Source of the DNA: Oribacterium sp. KHPX15
Lineage (GTDB): Bacteria > Bacillota > Clostridia > Lachnospirales > Lachnospiraceae
Assembly (NCBI RefSeq): GCF_900107835.1
Contig: NZ_FNRG01000003.1
Coordinates: forward strand, 208,073 to 272,072
Reading direction: 5' to 3'
Length of the DNA: 64,000 bases
Each line of letters begins with the position of its first letter. Position 1 is the stretch's first letter. Positions 34,978-44,205 of the stretch are shown piece after piece. The position numbers were made by a program, and so were the translations under genes. Below the pieces are notes generated by a model. The model was given only the letters and a program-made list of their open reading frames with translations, ran no database searches and was not told the DNA's origin.

Positions 34978-35048
34978 AAATCGATTCGATAAATTCTTAA
35001 CAAATGCATGATCTTTTATAACAATACTGTTTTGCGGAAGGAAAGAGT

Positions 35049-36062
35049 ATGTTTTATAACAAAAAAAGTACCGATGAAAGTGATTCATCAAGACATTATA
35101 TACATATAATCCGTACCATAGAAGTATTTATGGTGGCTATCAGTGCCATACTGATCATAGGATATATATGTGTTAAACCGGATTTTTCTGCCGGTCAGAA
35201 AGAAAATGCCCGCCTTATCGGTGTCACTTATATGACTATGAACAATGAGTTCTATGGGATAGTAAATGAACAGATAAATCACAGGGTCGAAGCTCAGGGT
35301 GACAATATAGTTCTCAGAGATCCCGCGCTTAGTGTGGAACGGCAGATATCACAGATAGAAGAGATGCTTGATATGGGGATAGATGCACTTGTTGTTACTC
35401 CCGTGGATTCGTCAGCTCTTATAGATGTCATAAAAAAAGCAAAGGCTATGGGTGTAAAAATCATTGTAGTTGATACAGAACTGGAGGATCCCGGACTTTC
35501 GGACGTGACCATAAAGTCTGATAATTATAATGCTGGAAAGTCTATAGGGCAGTACTACTGTTCCAATCACCCGGAGGGCTCAAGGGTTTTAGTGATGACA
35601 CACAATGAGGCTATGTCGGGTAGGCAGCGAGTGCAGGGATTTCTGGATGCTGTCAGTCAAAATAAAAAAACATATCTTGTAGGTGAGATACCTTGTGAAG
35701 GGCAGTATGAAATAGCGCTTCCGGGGCTTGAGAAATTTATACAGTCCGGTAAAGAATTTGATGTTGTGTTCTGTCTGAATGATTTTGCGGCACTTGGGGC
35801 AGCAAGTGCTCTCGAAAAATATGGTATGCTTGACCGGGTTGAGCTTTATGGTGTCGATGCTTCACCTGATGCCAAGGCTCTCATCAATGAAGGCAAGATG
35901 CAGGCCTCTGCAGCCCAGTTTCCAACTCGCATAGGTATGGAGGCAGCTGACTCGCTGTATGCACTTCTTAATGGTGAAACCGTCCCGAGTGAGGTTGTAG
36001 TTCCGGTTCAGGTGGTCACCAGAACAAATGTAGGTTCATTTACCATAGACAGGTGGCAGTAA
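35049..36062 (+). CDS. Membrane-anchored RbsB-type sugar-binding protein
   Basis: A 337-aa type 1 periplasmic-binding protein (ribose/galactose group) with an uncleaved-looking N-terminal membrane anchor (about residues 28-47) and no lipobox. Binding-fold features include GIDALVVTPVDSSALID, GVKIIVVDTEL and FCLNDFAALGAASAL. No ABC transporter genes accompany it; instead a histidine kinase begins 1 nt after its stop. I infer that it senses a sugar outside the cell and signals to that kinase. GGAAGGAAAGAG lies before the ATG. Confidence 0.85.
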   Translation: MFYNKKSTDESDSSRHYIHIIRTIEVFMVAISAILIIGYICVKPDFSAGQKENARLIGVTYMTMNNEFYGIVNEQINHRVEAQGDNIVLRDPALSVERQISQIEEMLDMGIDALVVTPVDSSALIDVIKKAKAMGVKIIVVDTELEDPGLSDVTIKSDNYNAGKSIGQYYCSNHPEGSRVLVMTHNEAMSGRQRVQGFLDAVSQNKKTYLVGEIPCEGQYEIALPGLEKFIQSGKEFDVVFCLNDFAALGAASALEKYGMLDRVELYGVDASPDAKALINEGKMQASAAQFPTRIGMEAADSLYALLNGETVPSEVVVPVQVVTRTNVGSFTIDRWQ

Positions 36063-36063
36063 G

Positions 36064-37416
36064 ATGGAAGAAAAATCAACAAATAAAAATCAATATGAGA
36101 TCACGGGGGTTACGGCACAGCTTTTTTATTTGATGCAGCTGTTTAACTGCCTTGTGATAATGTTCTTCACTCTGGTAACAGCTCATGCAATGCACGGGTT
36201 TATCCTGGAGGGAAATGCATTCCATCTTATCACAAAGTGTCACGCAACCATAGTTTACTGGAAAATACCTGTTGTTGCGGGGATTCTTTACATAAGTCTG
36301 CTATTCCTGCTGTCTATAGAGTGTACCAATCATATCGAACTTATAGTGAAGCTATGGCTGGAGATAATGATTGGGGCAGGTATTTTTTACTACACGGGGC
36401 TTTCCTATACGGTAATGGTACTTTTGATCCTGGCAGATATCGTCAGAAACAGAATTGACTGGGGTAAAAAGATCGTGTATATCGTTTTGCTTTCCTGTGT
36501 TGATCTGGTTCTCAACGGAAATGTTCTTTCCAGATATATCAGTCCTGTTTCCGTAAGTCAGATATGGAACTACTATCGGTCAGATGTTGCAGCGGTTTTC
36601 TCCGGTGCTGTCAATATCATGTTTCTCATAGATGTATTCATCTTCATCTTATATATGGTGTTCCTCATCCTGGAACAGATGAGTGAGAAAGAAAGGATCG
36701 CGGCGCTTTACAGAGAGTTATCTATCGCCAACGAAAAGCTTGCTGAAGCAAACAAACAGTTGGAGGAGTATACCGAAGAACTGGTGAGTGCTGCCGAAAC
36801 ACGGGAAAGAAACCGTTTTGCACAGGAAATACATGATACTCTGGGACATGCCCTGACGGGAATAGTAACAGGTATAGAAGCCTGTATAATGCTTATGGAT
36901 ATCGCACCGGATGCTACAAAGGATCAGCTTAAGGCCATAGAAGAAGTTGCGAGACAGGGAATCACAGATGTCAGACAATCGGTGAAGGCATTAAGACCTG
37001 ATGCGCTTGAGAGGCTAAAGCTGGAGGATGCACTTCTTAAGATAATAGATGAGACCATGAGATCTACAGGTATAACGATAAATTACAACTGTACCACACC
37101 ACTTCTCGATTTCAGCCAGTATGAGGAGGATGCTATTTACAGGATAGTACAGGAAAGTGTGACAAATGCGATCCGTCACGGCAAGGCTGACGTGATAGAC
37201 ATTGACATCGGTCGGGAAGATGGTTTTCTCAATATAAAAATAAAGGATAACGGAATAGGTTGCGGCAAAGTGTATAAGGGGTTCGGCCTCCATCATATGC
37301 AGGAAAGGCTGAGTCTCTTGAACGGAAGCCTTAAGTATGATGGTTCACATGGATTTACTATCGAGGCTTCGATCCCGATAAGATGGGGCAATAGTGTTGA
37401 AGAAAAAGAGGATTAA
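36064..37416 (+). CDS. NarL-class sensor histidine kinase
   Basis: A 450-aa kinase with six or seven N-terminal hydrophobic segments (residues about 15-205), a coiled coil (about 215-250), HisKA_3 dimerisation domain with phospho-His257 in FAQEIHDTLGHAL, and a HATPase domain (VQESVTNAIRHGKAD N-box, KDNGIGCG). The membrane part is unusual for sugar sensors and may contact the anchored binding proteins. Separated by 1 nt from the preceding gene and 6 nt from the regulator, so one operon. Confidence 0.9.
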   Translation: MEEKSTNKNQYEITGVTAQLFYLMQLFNCLVIMFFTLVTAHAMHGFILEGNAFHLITKCHATIVYWKIPVVAGILYISLLFLLSIECTNHIELIVKLWLEIMIGAGIFYYTGLSYTVMVLLILADIVRNRIDWGKKIVYIVLLSCVDLVLNGNVLSRYISPVSVSQIWNYYRSDVAAVFSGAVNIMFLIDVFIFILYMVFLILEQMSEKERIAALYRELSIANEKLAEANKQLEEYTEELVSAAETRERNRFAQEIHDTLGHALTGIVTGIEACIMLMDIAPDATKDQLKAIEEVARQGITDVRQSVKALRPDALERLKLEDALLKIIDETMRSTGITINYNCTTPLLDFSQYEEDAIYRIVQESVTNAIRHGKADVIDIDIGREDGFLNIKIKDNGIGCGKVYKGFGLHHMQERLSLLNGSLKYDGSHGFTIEASIPIRWGNSVEEKED

Positions 37417-37422
37417 GCAGAT

Positions 37423-38097
37423 ATGATTAAGATTTTGATTGCTGATGATCAGGAGTTACTGAGACAGAGTCTCATAATCATACTTAAAAATACACCGGAT
37501 TTTCAGGTTACGGATGCTGTCAGTGATGGAAGAGAGGTTATACGTTCGGTCAGAAATGAAAAACCGGACATCATTCTTATGGATATCAGAATGCCGGGTA
37601 TGGACGGAGTAGTATGTACGCAGATCATCAAGGAACAGTATCCTGACATTAAGATCATCATACTTACAACATTTGATGATGATAAATATGTATTCGATGC
37701 ACTTAAGTACGGAGCCAGCGGTTATCTTCTGAAGGGTATCTCTGTTACGGAACTATCGGATGCCATTAGGAAGGTGTATAACGGTACAGCCATAATCAAT
37801 GAAGCAGTGACTTCCAAAGTTGTAAATCTCTTTTCAAAGATGGCGAAATCCAACATTGCCAGCGAAGTCGATGATGAGCTGGTGAAGGATCTGCGTGATA
37901 ATGAATGGAAAATAGTTGTACTTGTGGGAAGAGGTCTGTCCAATAAGGAAATTGCAGCAAAGCTCGATCTCTCTGAGGGAACGGTAAGGAATACTCTCAG
38001 TACTGTACTCAGCAAGTTGAATCTAAGAGACAGAACACAGCTTGCCATATGGGCGGTTCAGACCGGAACTGTCAATAAAAATATAGATAATTTGTGA
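37423..38097 (+). CDS. LuxR/NarL-family response regulator
   Basis: A 224-aa two-domain regulator: receiver (IKILIADDQELLRQS, phospho-Asp in ILMDIRMPGMDG, Lys in YLLKGIS) and C-terminal LuxR-type helix-turn-helix (LVGRGLSNKEIAAKL, GTVRNTLSTVLSKL). It is the partner of the upstream kinase. Its stop overlaps the GTG start of the next gene. Targets are unknown; the mannose-type PTS operon 1.5 kb downstream is a candidate. Confidence 0.93.
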   Translation: MIKILIADDQELLRQSLIIILKNTPDFQVTDAVSDGREVIRSVRNEKPDIILMDIRMPGMDGVVCTQIIKEQYPDIKIIILTTFDDDKYVFDALKYGASGYLLKGISVTELSDAIRKVYNGTAIINEAVTSKVVNLFSKMAKSNIASEVDDELVKDLRDNEWKIVVLVGRGLSNKEIAAKLDLSEGTVRNTLSTVLSKLNLRDRTQLAIWAVQTGTVNKNIDNL

Positions 38098-39413
38098 GGA
38101 TCATGGTGAAGAGAAGATACAGATTACTGCTTAGTGGGGTTTTGGTTCTTTTAGCTATCCTCACAGTACACGGATTTCTGCCGGTAACCACCGGTGAGGA
38201 AAAAGTTTTAACTGTTGGAGCCTTTGCGGGAAGTTACTGGAGTCTGCAGAATGGAAATTCCTATAAGATACTGGATGATGCCATCGATTTATTTGAAAAG
38301 GAAAATCCGGGAGTCAAAGTACAGTATGTGAGCGGAATCACCCTGGGACAATATCAGGAGTGGCTCTCGGAAAAAAAGGCAGAGGGCAGGATGCCGGATG
38401 TCTTTCTGGTTCCATCCGATATTTTCCAGAGTTTTGCGGATATTGGCGTGATGCAGAATCTTGATGGGTTCATAAAGCATGACATAGGGTTTTCTTTGGA
38501 CTTATTCTATGAAAAAACTCTTAAGGGCGGACGATACAGGAATATACAGTATGCCCTTCCATTTGAATGCTCGCCTGTGCTTATGATCATGAACAAAACA
38601 CTGCTTCGGGATAACAGTATACCTGTTCCGGATGAGAACTGGACCTGGGATGAGTTTTACGAGGCGTGTGAGATGACTGGGATTTCGGATACGAATGCCG
38701 GAGGACAGTACGGAGTCATAGACTATGGATGGCAGGATGCATTTGCGGCAAATAAGGTAAAACTTTTCAATGACAAGGGAACTGCTTGTGACTTTACCGG
38801 TGACGATATCTATGAATCGCTGCTTTTTCTTGAACGGTTAACCAAGCTTCCGAAAGGCAAAGTCACTTCCGCAAGTGATTTCTATAAAGGAGTGGTTGCC
38901 TTCGAGCCGATGTCATTTGCAACCTACAGAGCTAGTGTTCAGAATGACTTAAGCTATCAGAACTATTCTGATTTTGAGTGGGGCTATACTTCTATGCCTG
39001 CAGGGATGAATGGTGATAATGTCTCGAGACTGGATACGCTCACGGTTGCCATGTCATCAGATTCCCACTACAAAAAAGAGGCCTGGCAGTTTATGAAGAC
39101 TCTTACTTCTGAAGAAGCGGTTCAGAAAGAGATATATGATTATTCCGAGGGATTGTCACCCCTTAAATCGGTTACGGAGGATCCTGAGCTTGCTGAGTAT
39201 GTTTTTGATCATTATGGTGTTGTTCTGAATAGGGATGTCATTACTTATGTCATGGAAAGAGCAGAAAATGAAAACCGGTTTCCGGATTACGAAGAGATTG
39301 CGACGGAGGTGACCACTGCGGTTGACTCCATACTGGAAGATAAATCCAATATCCGGATGGAACAGATCATCTGGAATCGAAGGATAAACAATTACATTAA
39401 GAAGTTGAGTTAG
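38094..39413 (+). CDS. Extracellular sugar-binding protein, family 1, membrane-anchored
   Basis: A 439-aa family 1 solute-binding protein with an N-terminal signal-anchor (about residues 8-27) and no lipobox Cys. Typical features: NPGVKVQYVSGITLGQYQEW near residue 80, MPDVFLVP, and DENWTWDEFYEACE. It overlaps the response-regulator stop by 4 nt; an ATG at 38103 is an alternative start. There are no permeases nearby, so like the first gene of this operon it likely acts as a sensory input rather than in transport. Confidence 0.85.
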   Translation: MRIMVKRRYRLLLSGVLVLLAILTVHGFLPVTTGEEKVLTVGAFAGSYWSLQNGNSYKILDDAIDLFEKENPGVKVQYVSGITLGQYQEWLSEKKAEGRMPDVFLVPSDIFQSFADIGVMQNLDGFIKHDIGFSLDLFYEKTLKGGRYRNIQYALPFECSPVLMIMNKTLLRDNSIPVPDENWTWDEFYEACEMTGISDTNAGGQYGVIDYGWQDAFAANKVKLFNDKGTACDFTGDDIYESLLFLERLTKLPKGKVTSASDFYKGVVAFEPMSFATYRASVQNDLSYQNYSDFEWGYTSMPAGMNGDNVSRLDTLTVAMSSDSHYKKEAWQFMKTLTSEEAVQKEIYDYSEGLSPLKSVTEDPELAEYVFDHYGVVLNRDVITYVMERAENENRFPDYEEIATEVTTAVDSILEDKSNIRMEQIIWNRRINNYIKKLS

Positions 39414-39450
39414 AAAATCATATACATCTGTCATTTTATAAAGTAGAAGT

Positions 39451-39479
39451 TCTCTGCACCTGTTGCAGAGAGCTTTTTT
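39451..39479 (+). terminator. Terminator of the sugar-sensor operon
   Basis: TCTCTGCA (39451-39458) pairs with TGCAGAGA (39464-39471), followed by six T residues. Confidence 0.8.
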
Positions 39480-39680
39480 AGTGGGATAAAAATGACAAAT
39501 GTCATATCTTTCGAAGTACAATTTTCTGATCGATTCAGTGACGCTTGTTACCTGATTTAATGTTCTGAAATCGTTATAGTATCAGTGTAATCAAACAGAG
39601 AGTGATTCCGATAAACGATAAAAACTACGTTTATAGAGGAATGTGTAAATGAGCTGAGTTCTCAGAGGGGAGGTATATGT

Positions 39681-40109
39681 ATGAAATATGTTGTGCTGGT
39701 CAGTCACGGTGAATTTGCTCCGGGACTGAGAACCGCAGCCTGCATGCTTGCCGGAGAAGACAGAGAAGATCTGCTGGCAACAAGCCTTAAGGACGGCATG
39801 GGTGCAGATGAGTTTTGTGAGAATGTAAAAGAGATGCTCAAGGTAGTTAAAGAAGATGATGAGATCATCCTTTTTGGCGATCTGATAGGTGGATCACCAC
39901 TTACCAATGCAGCCAATGTTATCTCTGAGCTTGGACTTCTCGGAAGAACAAGGATGTTTGGAGGTATGAATCTCCCACTTGTTATCACAACGGTGATAGG
40001 CAAAGACGATGCAGAGACTGATGAAGTTCTGACCGATGCTTTGGATGGTGCAAGAGATCAATTGCATGAATTCAGGATCGAAGCAGAGGATGAGGAAGAA
40101 GAACTTTAA
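39681..40109 (+). CDS. PTS mannose-family IIA component
   Basis: A 142-aa EIIA of the mannose/fructose/sorbose PTS family. The phosphorylated His is His9 in VLVSHGEFAPG; the GDLIGGSP and MFGGMNLPLV segments are family-typical. It passes phosphate from HPr to IIB. First gene of a complete IIA-IIB-IIC-IID operon. GGGGAGG lies upstream. The leader contains two small dyads (ATAAACG/CGTTTAT near 39612-39635 and CTGAG/CTCAG near 39655), possibly regulatory. The acidic C-terminal tail (EDEEEEL) is odd but common in some Lachnospiraceae. Confidence 0.92.
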   Translation: MKYVVLVSHGEFAPGLRTAACMLAGEDREDLLATSLKDGMGADEFCENVKEMLKVVKEDDEIILFGDLIGGSPLTNAANVISELGLLGRTRMFGGMNLPLVITTVIGKDDAETDEVLTDALDGARDQLHEFRIEAEDEEEEL

Positions 40110-40125
40110 TTAATAGGAGGAAGAT

Positions 40126-40623
40126 ATGGCAGTAACATTTTTACGAATCGACGACAGAATGATCCACGGACAGACAGTGACAAGATGGTCACTTGAGTAC
40201 CCTTGTGACGGACTTATCGCAGTTAATGATGCGGCAGCAGCAAACTCTGTTTTAAAGGCTGCTTACAAGAGTGCTTCAGACAAGAAGACCTTTGTATGGG
40301 GTGTAGATGAGTTTATCGCAAAGAGCAGGAAGGTAATCGAGTCAGATACACGTTACTTCGTTATCACCAAGAATCCGATCGATATGAAGAAGATACTTGT
40401 AGATTCCGGATTTGTACCAGGTGATGTCAAGACTGTCATCGTTGGACCTTGCAACGATAGACCCGGAGCTGTAAAGCTTGGAAACAATCAGTCAATCACT
40501 CAGGAAGAGGCACAGGCTCTTGAGGATATCAGGAACAAAGGCTATGAAGTAGAGTTCGCACTTCTGAAAGAAACATCTATCGGTAACTGGAACAAATTCA
40601 GAGGTCAGTTTGGCTTTAACTAA
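40126..40623 (+). CDS. PTS mannose-family IIB component
   Basis: A 165-aa EIIB. The phospho-acceptor His14 is in RIDDRMIHGQTVTRW, the signature of the family. It phosphorylates the sugar transported by IIC and IID. ATAGGAGG lies before the ATG; it is 16 nt from IIA. Confidence 0.95.
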   Translation: MAVTFLRIDDRMIHGQTVTRWSLEYPCDGLIAVNDAAAANSVLKAAYKSASDKKTFVWGVDEFIAKSRKVIESDTRYFVITKNPIDMKKILVDSGFVPGDVKTVIVGPCNDRPGAVKLGNNQSITQEEAQALEDIRNKGYEVEFALLKETSIGNWNKFRGQFGFN

Positions 40624-40646
40624 TTGATAAACTAAGGAGATTAATC

Positions 40647-41504
40647 ATGAACATAAGTGTTATTCAGGCTATAATTCTCGGTTTGTTTGCATCTCTTTCA
40701 AGTATGCCGGGACTTGGCGGTACATCTATCGGTAACTACACACTGGGACGTCCTCTGGTTGGCGGACTTATCTGCGGTATCGTTTTGGGAGATATCCCGA
40801 CAGGTATTCTCGTAGGATGTGCGATGCAGGTTGTTTATATCGCACTTGTAACTCCGGGCGGAACCGTTTCTGCTGATGTTCGTGCAGTATCCTATATCGG
40901 TATACCTCTTGCAATGCTTGCATTAAAGAGTTACGGACTTGCTGCAGATTCAGCTGAAGGTATCGCTCTTGCAACATCATTCGGAACCATGGTGGGTACT
41001 ATCGGAACAGTTCTTTTTTACGGAACAGCTACTATGAACCTTATCTGGCAGCACATGGGCTGGAAGTGGGTAGATAACAGAGAGTATCATAAGCTTTACC
41101 TTGTAGACATGGTTCTTCCATGGATCTCACACATCACATTTTCGCTTATCCCTACAGTAGTTATGTGTCTTCTCGGTGAGCCTGTTGTAAACCTCATCAA
41201 GACATCTCTTCCGATGGACGGAATTCCCATGAAGACACTTTTCACAGTTGGTGCACTCCTTCCTTGTGTCGGAATCGCAATACTTTTAAAGCAGATAGTA
41301 AGATCTGTACTTGATTTCGTACCTTATCTTTTCGGATTTACACTGGCAGCTTCTATGGGCCTTAATCTTGTAAGTGCAACAGTTGTTGCAGCAATGTTTG
41401 CAATTGTTATCTACAACCTTAAGATGCTTCAGCTTAAAAAGGCAGCTCCTGCAGCGGCAGGCGCAGCAAACAACAATTGGGACGATGACGAGGAGGACAT
41501 TTAA
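40647..41504 (+). CDS. PTS mannose-family IIC component
   Basis: A 285-aa membrane subunit with about seven hydrophobic segments and the family-typical PLVGGLICGIVLGDIPTGI and GCAMQVVYIA stretches. Together with IID it forms the sugar channel. AAGGAG precedes the start. The C-terminus is extended by an Ala-rich, then acidic tail (about 20 residues) that ends 1 nt before the IID start. Confidence 0.94.
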   Translation: MNISVIQAIILGLFASLSSMPGLGGTSIGNYTLGRPLVGGLICGIVLGDIPTGILVGCAMQVVYIALVTPGGTVSADVRAVSYIGIPLAMLALKSYGLAADSAEGIALATSFGTMVGTIGTVLFYGTATMNLIWQHMGWKWVDNREYHKLYLVDMVLPWISHITFSLIPTVVMCLLGEPVVNLIKTSLPMDGIPMKTLFTVGALLPCVGIAILLKQIVRSVLDFVPYLFGFTLAASMGLNLVSATVVAAMFAIVIYNLKMLQLKKAAPAAAGAANNNWDDDEEDI

Positions 41505-41505
41505 A

Positions 41506-42342
41506 ATGGCTGAGAAGAAAATATCGAAAAAAACATTATCAAAAGCTTTTCATAACTGGTACTACGGAAACCTGACCTGTTTCTCTCAGGAGCACATGCA
41601 GACCTTTGGTTATCTCTGCTCCATGCTTCCTATAGTAGATGAGCTTTATGATGATGAGGACAAGAAGGCAGAGGCTATGGAAACCTATCGGGCTTTCTTC
41701 AATACAGAGCCTCAGCTCGGCGCTATCATAGTCGGTGTTACTGCCGGACTTGAGGAGGCAAGAGCTAACGGAAACAAAGAAGTAGATTCCGAGACTATCA
41801 ATGGTCTTCGTGCAGGTCTCATGGGACCTATCGCCGGTATCGGTGATTCACTTGTAGTAGGTACTGTGATACCTATCCTTCTCGGCATCGCCATGGGTAT
41901 GTCAGGCGGCGGCTCACCGATGGGGGCTATTTTCTACATGATTGTCTGGAACCTTTTTGCTTACTTCGGAATGAAGTACATCTATAACAAGGGTTATCAT
42001 ATGGGAACAAAAGCCGTTGAGTACCTGGTAGGAGATATCGGTATGGCTATCCGTGAGGCAGTAACAACACTCGGCGGTATCGTTATTGGTGCGGTAAGTG
42101 CCACATGGGTAAGTGTCAAGACCAGTTTTCATCTTGTTAATGCAAGCGGCGAAGCTTACATGGTTCTTCAGGAGAAGCTTGACGGAGTGTTCCCGGGCAT
42201 CCTCACCGCAATAGTAGTTATCTTCTGCTGGTGGCTTATGGCAAGGAAGCGTTTCAGCCCTATCAAGGTAATGCTTCTCCTTGTAGTTGTAGCATTCGTA
42301 GGTGTTGTACTTGGATTCTTCAATCCGGGTCTTTCATATTAA
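41506..42342 (+). CDS. PTS mannose-family IID component
   Basis: A 278-aa membrane subunit of the PTS. Characteristic segments are NLTCFSQEHMQTFGYLCSM, the GLMGPIAGIGDSLV motif and a hydrophobic C-terminus. The frame extends upstream to 41374 in another reading of IIC, but AGGAGG at 41491 and the MAEKK start at 41506 match the family. A strong terminator follows, so the operon ends here. Sugar specificity cannot be assigned. Confidence 0.94.
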   Translation: MAEKKISKKTLSKAFHNWYYGNLTCFSQEHMQTFGYLCSMLPIVDELYDDEDKKAEAMETYRAFFNTEPQLGAIIVGVTAGLEEARANGNKEVDSETINGLRAGLMGPIAGIGDSLVVGTVIPILLGIAMGMSGGGSPMGAIFYMIVWNLFAYFGMKYIYNKGYHMGTKAVEYLVGDIGMAIREAVTTLGGIVIGAVSATWVSVKTSFHLVNASGEAYMVLQEKLDGVFPGILTAIVVIFCWWLMARKRFSPIKVMLLLVVVAFVGVVLGFFNPGLSY

Positions 42343-42400
42343 GAGCAAAGGATACAACCCTATCAGAAAAAATAATAATCCATAATTATCCAATATTAAG

Positions 42401-42444
42401 AAATACTCCTATTTCCTGTCTGTACGGAAATAGGAGTATTTTTT
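42401..42444 (+). terminator. Strong terminator of the PTS operon
   Basis: A perfect 16-bp stem (arm AAATACTCCTATTTCC) with a 9-nt loop and six T residues. Confidence 0.9.
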
Positions 42445-42543
42445 GAACCATGCTTTCAGATCGATCTATAACCGTATGTATAAGCTTTTTATCTTTCATT
42501 TTATATTTATTGAACCTTGTAATTAGCGCAGAGAAACAGACAC

Positions 42544-42789
42544 TCAGTGCATTTTACCGGGTATATTTTGAAGCTCAAATCTGTATTTTTGGTTTACCTC
42601 TGGATACTTTTCATGATCCACTTCGGATAAAAACATCTCCTTGGACCTTACCCAAAGAGAACCATCATCATAGAGTTTGCGGTATACAACCATTTCTTGT
42701 TGAGTTTCTGAATCTCGGGCAATATCTTCTACAAGATAATAATCGCCCTTAAAGTGCTTGTATACTCTGTGTAATACTAATTCTTGCAA
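42544..42789 (-). CDS. DUF1653 family protein
   Basis: An 81-aa small soluble protein of the DUF1653 family (HRVYKHFKGDYYLVEDIA, YRKLYDDGSLWVRS, MFLSEVDHEKYP). Function unknown. The start codon is TTG at 42789, with GGAGGTG 6 nt upstream on the minus strand. It is downstream of, and same strand as, the VOC gene (32 nt), so they may be cotranscribed. Confidence 0.85.
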   Translation of the reverse strand: MQELVLHRVYKHFKGDYYLVEDIARDSETQQEMVVYRKLYDDGSLWVRSKEMFLSEVDHEKYPEVNQKYRFELQNIPGKMH

Positions 42790-42821
42790 AGTTTCACCTC
42801 CACATATTTTCAGTCTGACAG

Positions 42822-43199
42822 TTACTCATGTATTTCTAAAGGAAGTCCGTCTGGATCGTGAAAAAAAGTCATTTTCTTTCCTGTGAAAGAATCCAGTCGT
42901 ATAGGTTCGCAAGTGATCCCCATAGCTTCCAATTCTGCAACTGTATCATCCACGCAATCTACACGGAAAGCAAGATGCCTTAATCCGTAAGATTCCGGTG
43001 AAGAACGGAGTGGATGATCCTTCATTATAAATAGCTCAAGCTCGCAGTCTCCGAGTTCAAGATCAATCTTCCAATCATCACGTTCCGGTCTATAGTTTTC
43101 CCTGATAATCTTAAAACCAAGCTTATTGTGATAAAAATCCAATGCGATATCTTTGTCGGAACAAATCACGGCTATGTGATGGATGTGGTTCAAGTTCAT
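42822..43199 (-). CDS. VOC-family glyoxalase-like protein
   Basis: A 125-aa vicinal-oxygen-chelate fold protein of the lactoylglutathione-lyase-like group. Putative metal ligands are visible in HHIAV, ELELFI, RHLAFRV and PLEIHE, spaced as in the family (His, Glu, His, Glu). Substrate unknown. The ATG at 43199 is chosen over 43220 because AAGGGAG lies 9 nt before it. Confidence 0.85.
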   Translation of the reverse strand: MNLNHIHHIAVICSDKDIALDFYHNKLGFKIIRENYRPERDDWKIDLELGDCELELFIMKDHPLRSSPESYGLRHLAFRVDCVDDTVAELEAMGITCEPIRLDSFTGKKMTFFHDPDGLPLEIHE

Positions 43200-43411
43200 G
43201 CGCTGCTTCTCCCTTATCATATTTTAGATAATTATACCAAAGAGGAATGTACAGAAATAGCGAATTAAAAGACTTTTCTTTTGACTTTCCAGAATCAGAA
43301 ATCATTGTAAATTCAACCAATCTGGTTATGCGAATTATTTTAAATATGGTTATTTCGTAATGATCAGATAAGCGCTACACTGACTCACAAGTGATTAAAA
43401 AGACTAATTAA

Positions 43412-43446
43412 AACGCAGGGGCTTTTAATGCAACAGCCCCTGCGTT
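43412..43446 (-). terminator. Terminator of the Crp/Fnr gene
   Basis: AACGCAGGGGCT pairs exactly with AGCCCCTGCGTT, 11-nt loop; on the minus strand it is followed by TTAATT. It lies 4 nt after the regulator stop. Confidence 0.75.
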
Positions 43447-43449
43447 ATT

Positions 43450-44109
43450 TTATAAAAGTTTAAATCGATTTTTTTCAAATTCCAAAAGACCCTCGTCACG
43501 CATCTTGCAAAGTTCGTTCGACATTGCACTCCTGTCGACAGACAGATAATCGGCCAGCTGTTGCCGGTTAAAAGGGATCGTGAAGTAGGAGCTGTTTGCT
43601 TTCTTAGATTCTTCAGACAGATAAGATATCAGTTTATCACGTGTTGTACGCTTTGATATGAAGCCAAGCTTTTGAACAAGACTTCTGTTCTTTTCAGAGA
43701 TGGCAAAGAACAGATTCTGAACGACCATTGTGTGAAAACGACATGCGGATGAGCAGGTGGTGATAATCCGTTTCACATCAAATAAGAAAACTGCACTGTC
43801 CTCCAATGCAACTACATCATTCATGAGTGTCCCGCTTTCAGGAGCAGCATATGCCTCACCAAATATTTCTCCGACACCGATATGTCCCAGAATACTTCGG
43901 TTTCCCCAGTAATCATCTCTTTGGATGTGGAGAGTTCCTTCAACAAGGACCAGAATGTCATTTAGACGTTCACCCTGCCTGAGAACATATTCACCTTTTT
44001 TGAATCTGTGTAGTCTTGCACCTAGACAGGAGAGCATGGCAGAAATCTCGTCATCGCCTATACCGGCAAATAACTTTGTCCTCTGTAACACAAGAATAAA
44101 TTCTTTCAT
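43450..44109 (-). CDS. Crp/Fnr-family transcription regulator
   Basis: A 219-aa regulator with an N-terminal cyclic-nucleotide-binding-like beta domain (FKKGEYVLRQGERLNDILVL, VGEIFGEAYA) and a C-terminal winged helix-turn-helix (FNRQQLADYLSVDRSAMSNE). No N-terminal Cys cluster, so it is not a classical [4Fe-4S] Fnr; ligand unknown. Such regulators next to ferredoxin-like genes often respond to redox, NO or heme. The start at 44109 uses GAGGAT; the frame is open to 44157. Divergent from the ferredoxin gene at 44206. Confidence 0.88.
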   Translation of the reverse strand: MKEFILVLQRTKLFAGIGDDEISAMLSCLGARLHRFKKGEYVLRQGERLNDILVLVEGTLHIQRDDYWGNRSILGHIGVGEIFGEAYAAPESGTLMNDVVALEDSAVFLFDVKRIITTCSSACRFHTMVVQNLFFAISEKNRSLVQKLGFISKRTTRDKLISYLSEESKKANSSYFTIPFNRQQLADYLSVDRSAMSNELCKMRDEGLLEFEKNRFKLL

Positions 44110-44123
44110 TAAATCCTCTTTCT

Positions 44124-44160
44124 GTTGTAAATACAACCGAATAGTTTGATATATCATACT
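44124..44160 (+). promoter_or_regulatory. Two dyads in the divergent Crp/Fnr-ferredoxin promoter region
   Basis: GTTGTA-AA-TACAAC (44124-44137) and an 18-nt dyad AGTTTGATATATCATACT (44143-44160, one mismatched pair). Spacing differs from classical CRP or FNR sites (4 rather than 6 nt between the TGA/TCA cores), so they are candidate sites for the local regulator. Confidence 0.5.
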
Positions 44161-44205
44161 AGAATCATTTTACGGAATCAAGAGAACGAGAGAGGAGTAT
44201 ATAAA

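Noticed and set aside
41374..41505. Longer IID protein starting at 41374
   Set aside because: That extension lies within the IIC gene in another frame; the ribosome site and family alignment support the start at 41506.
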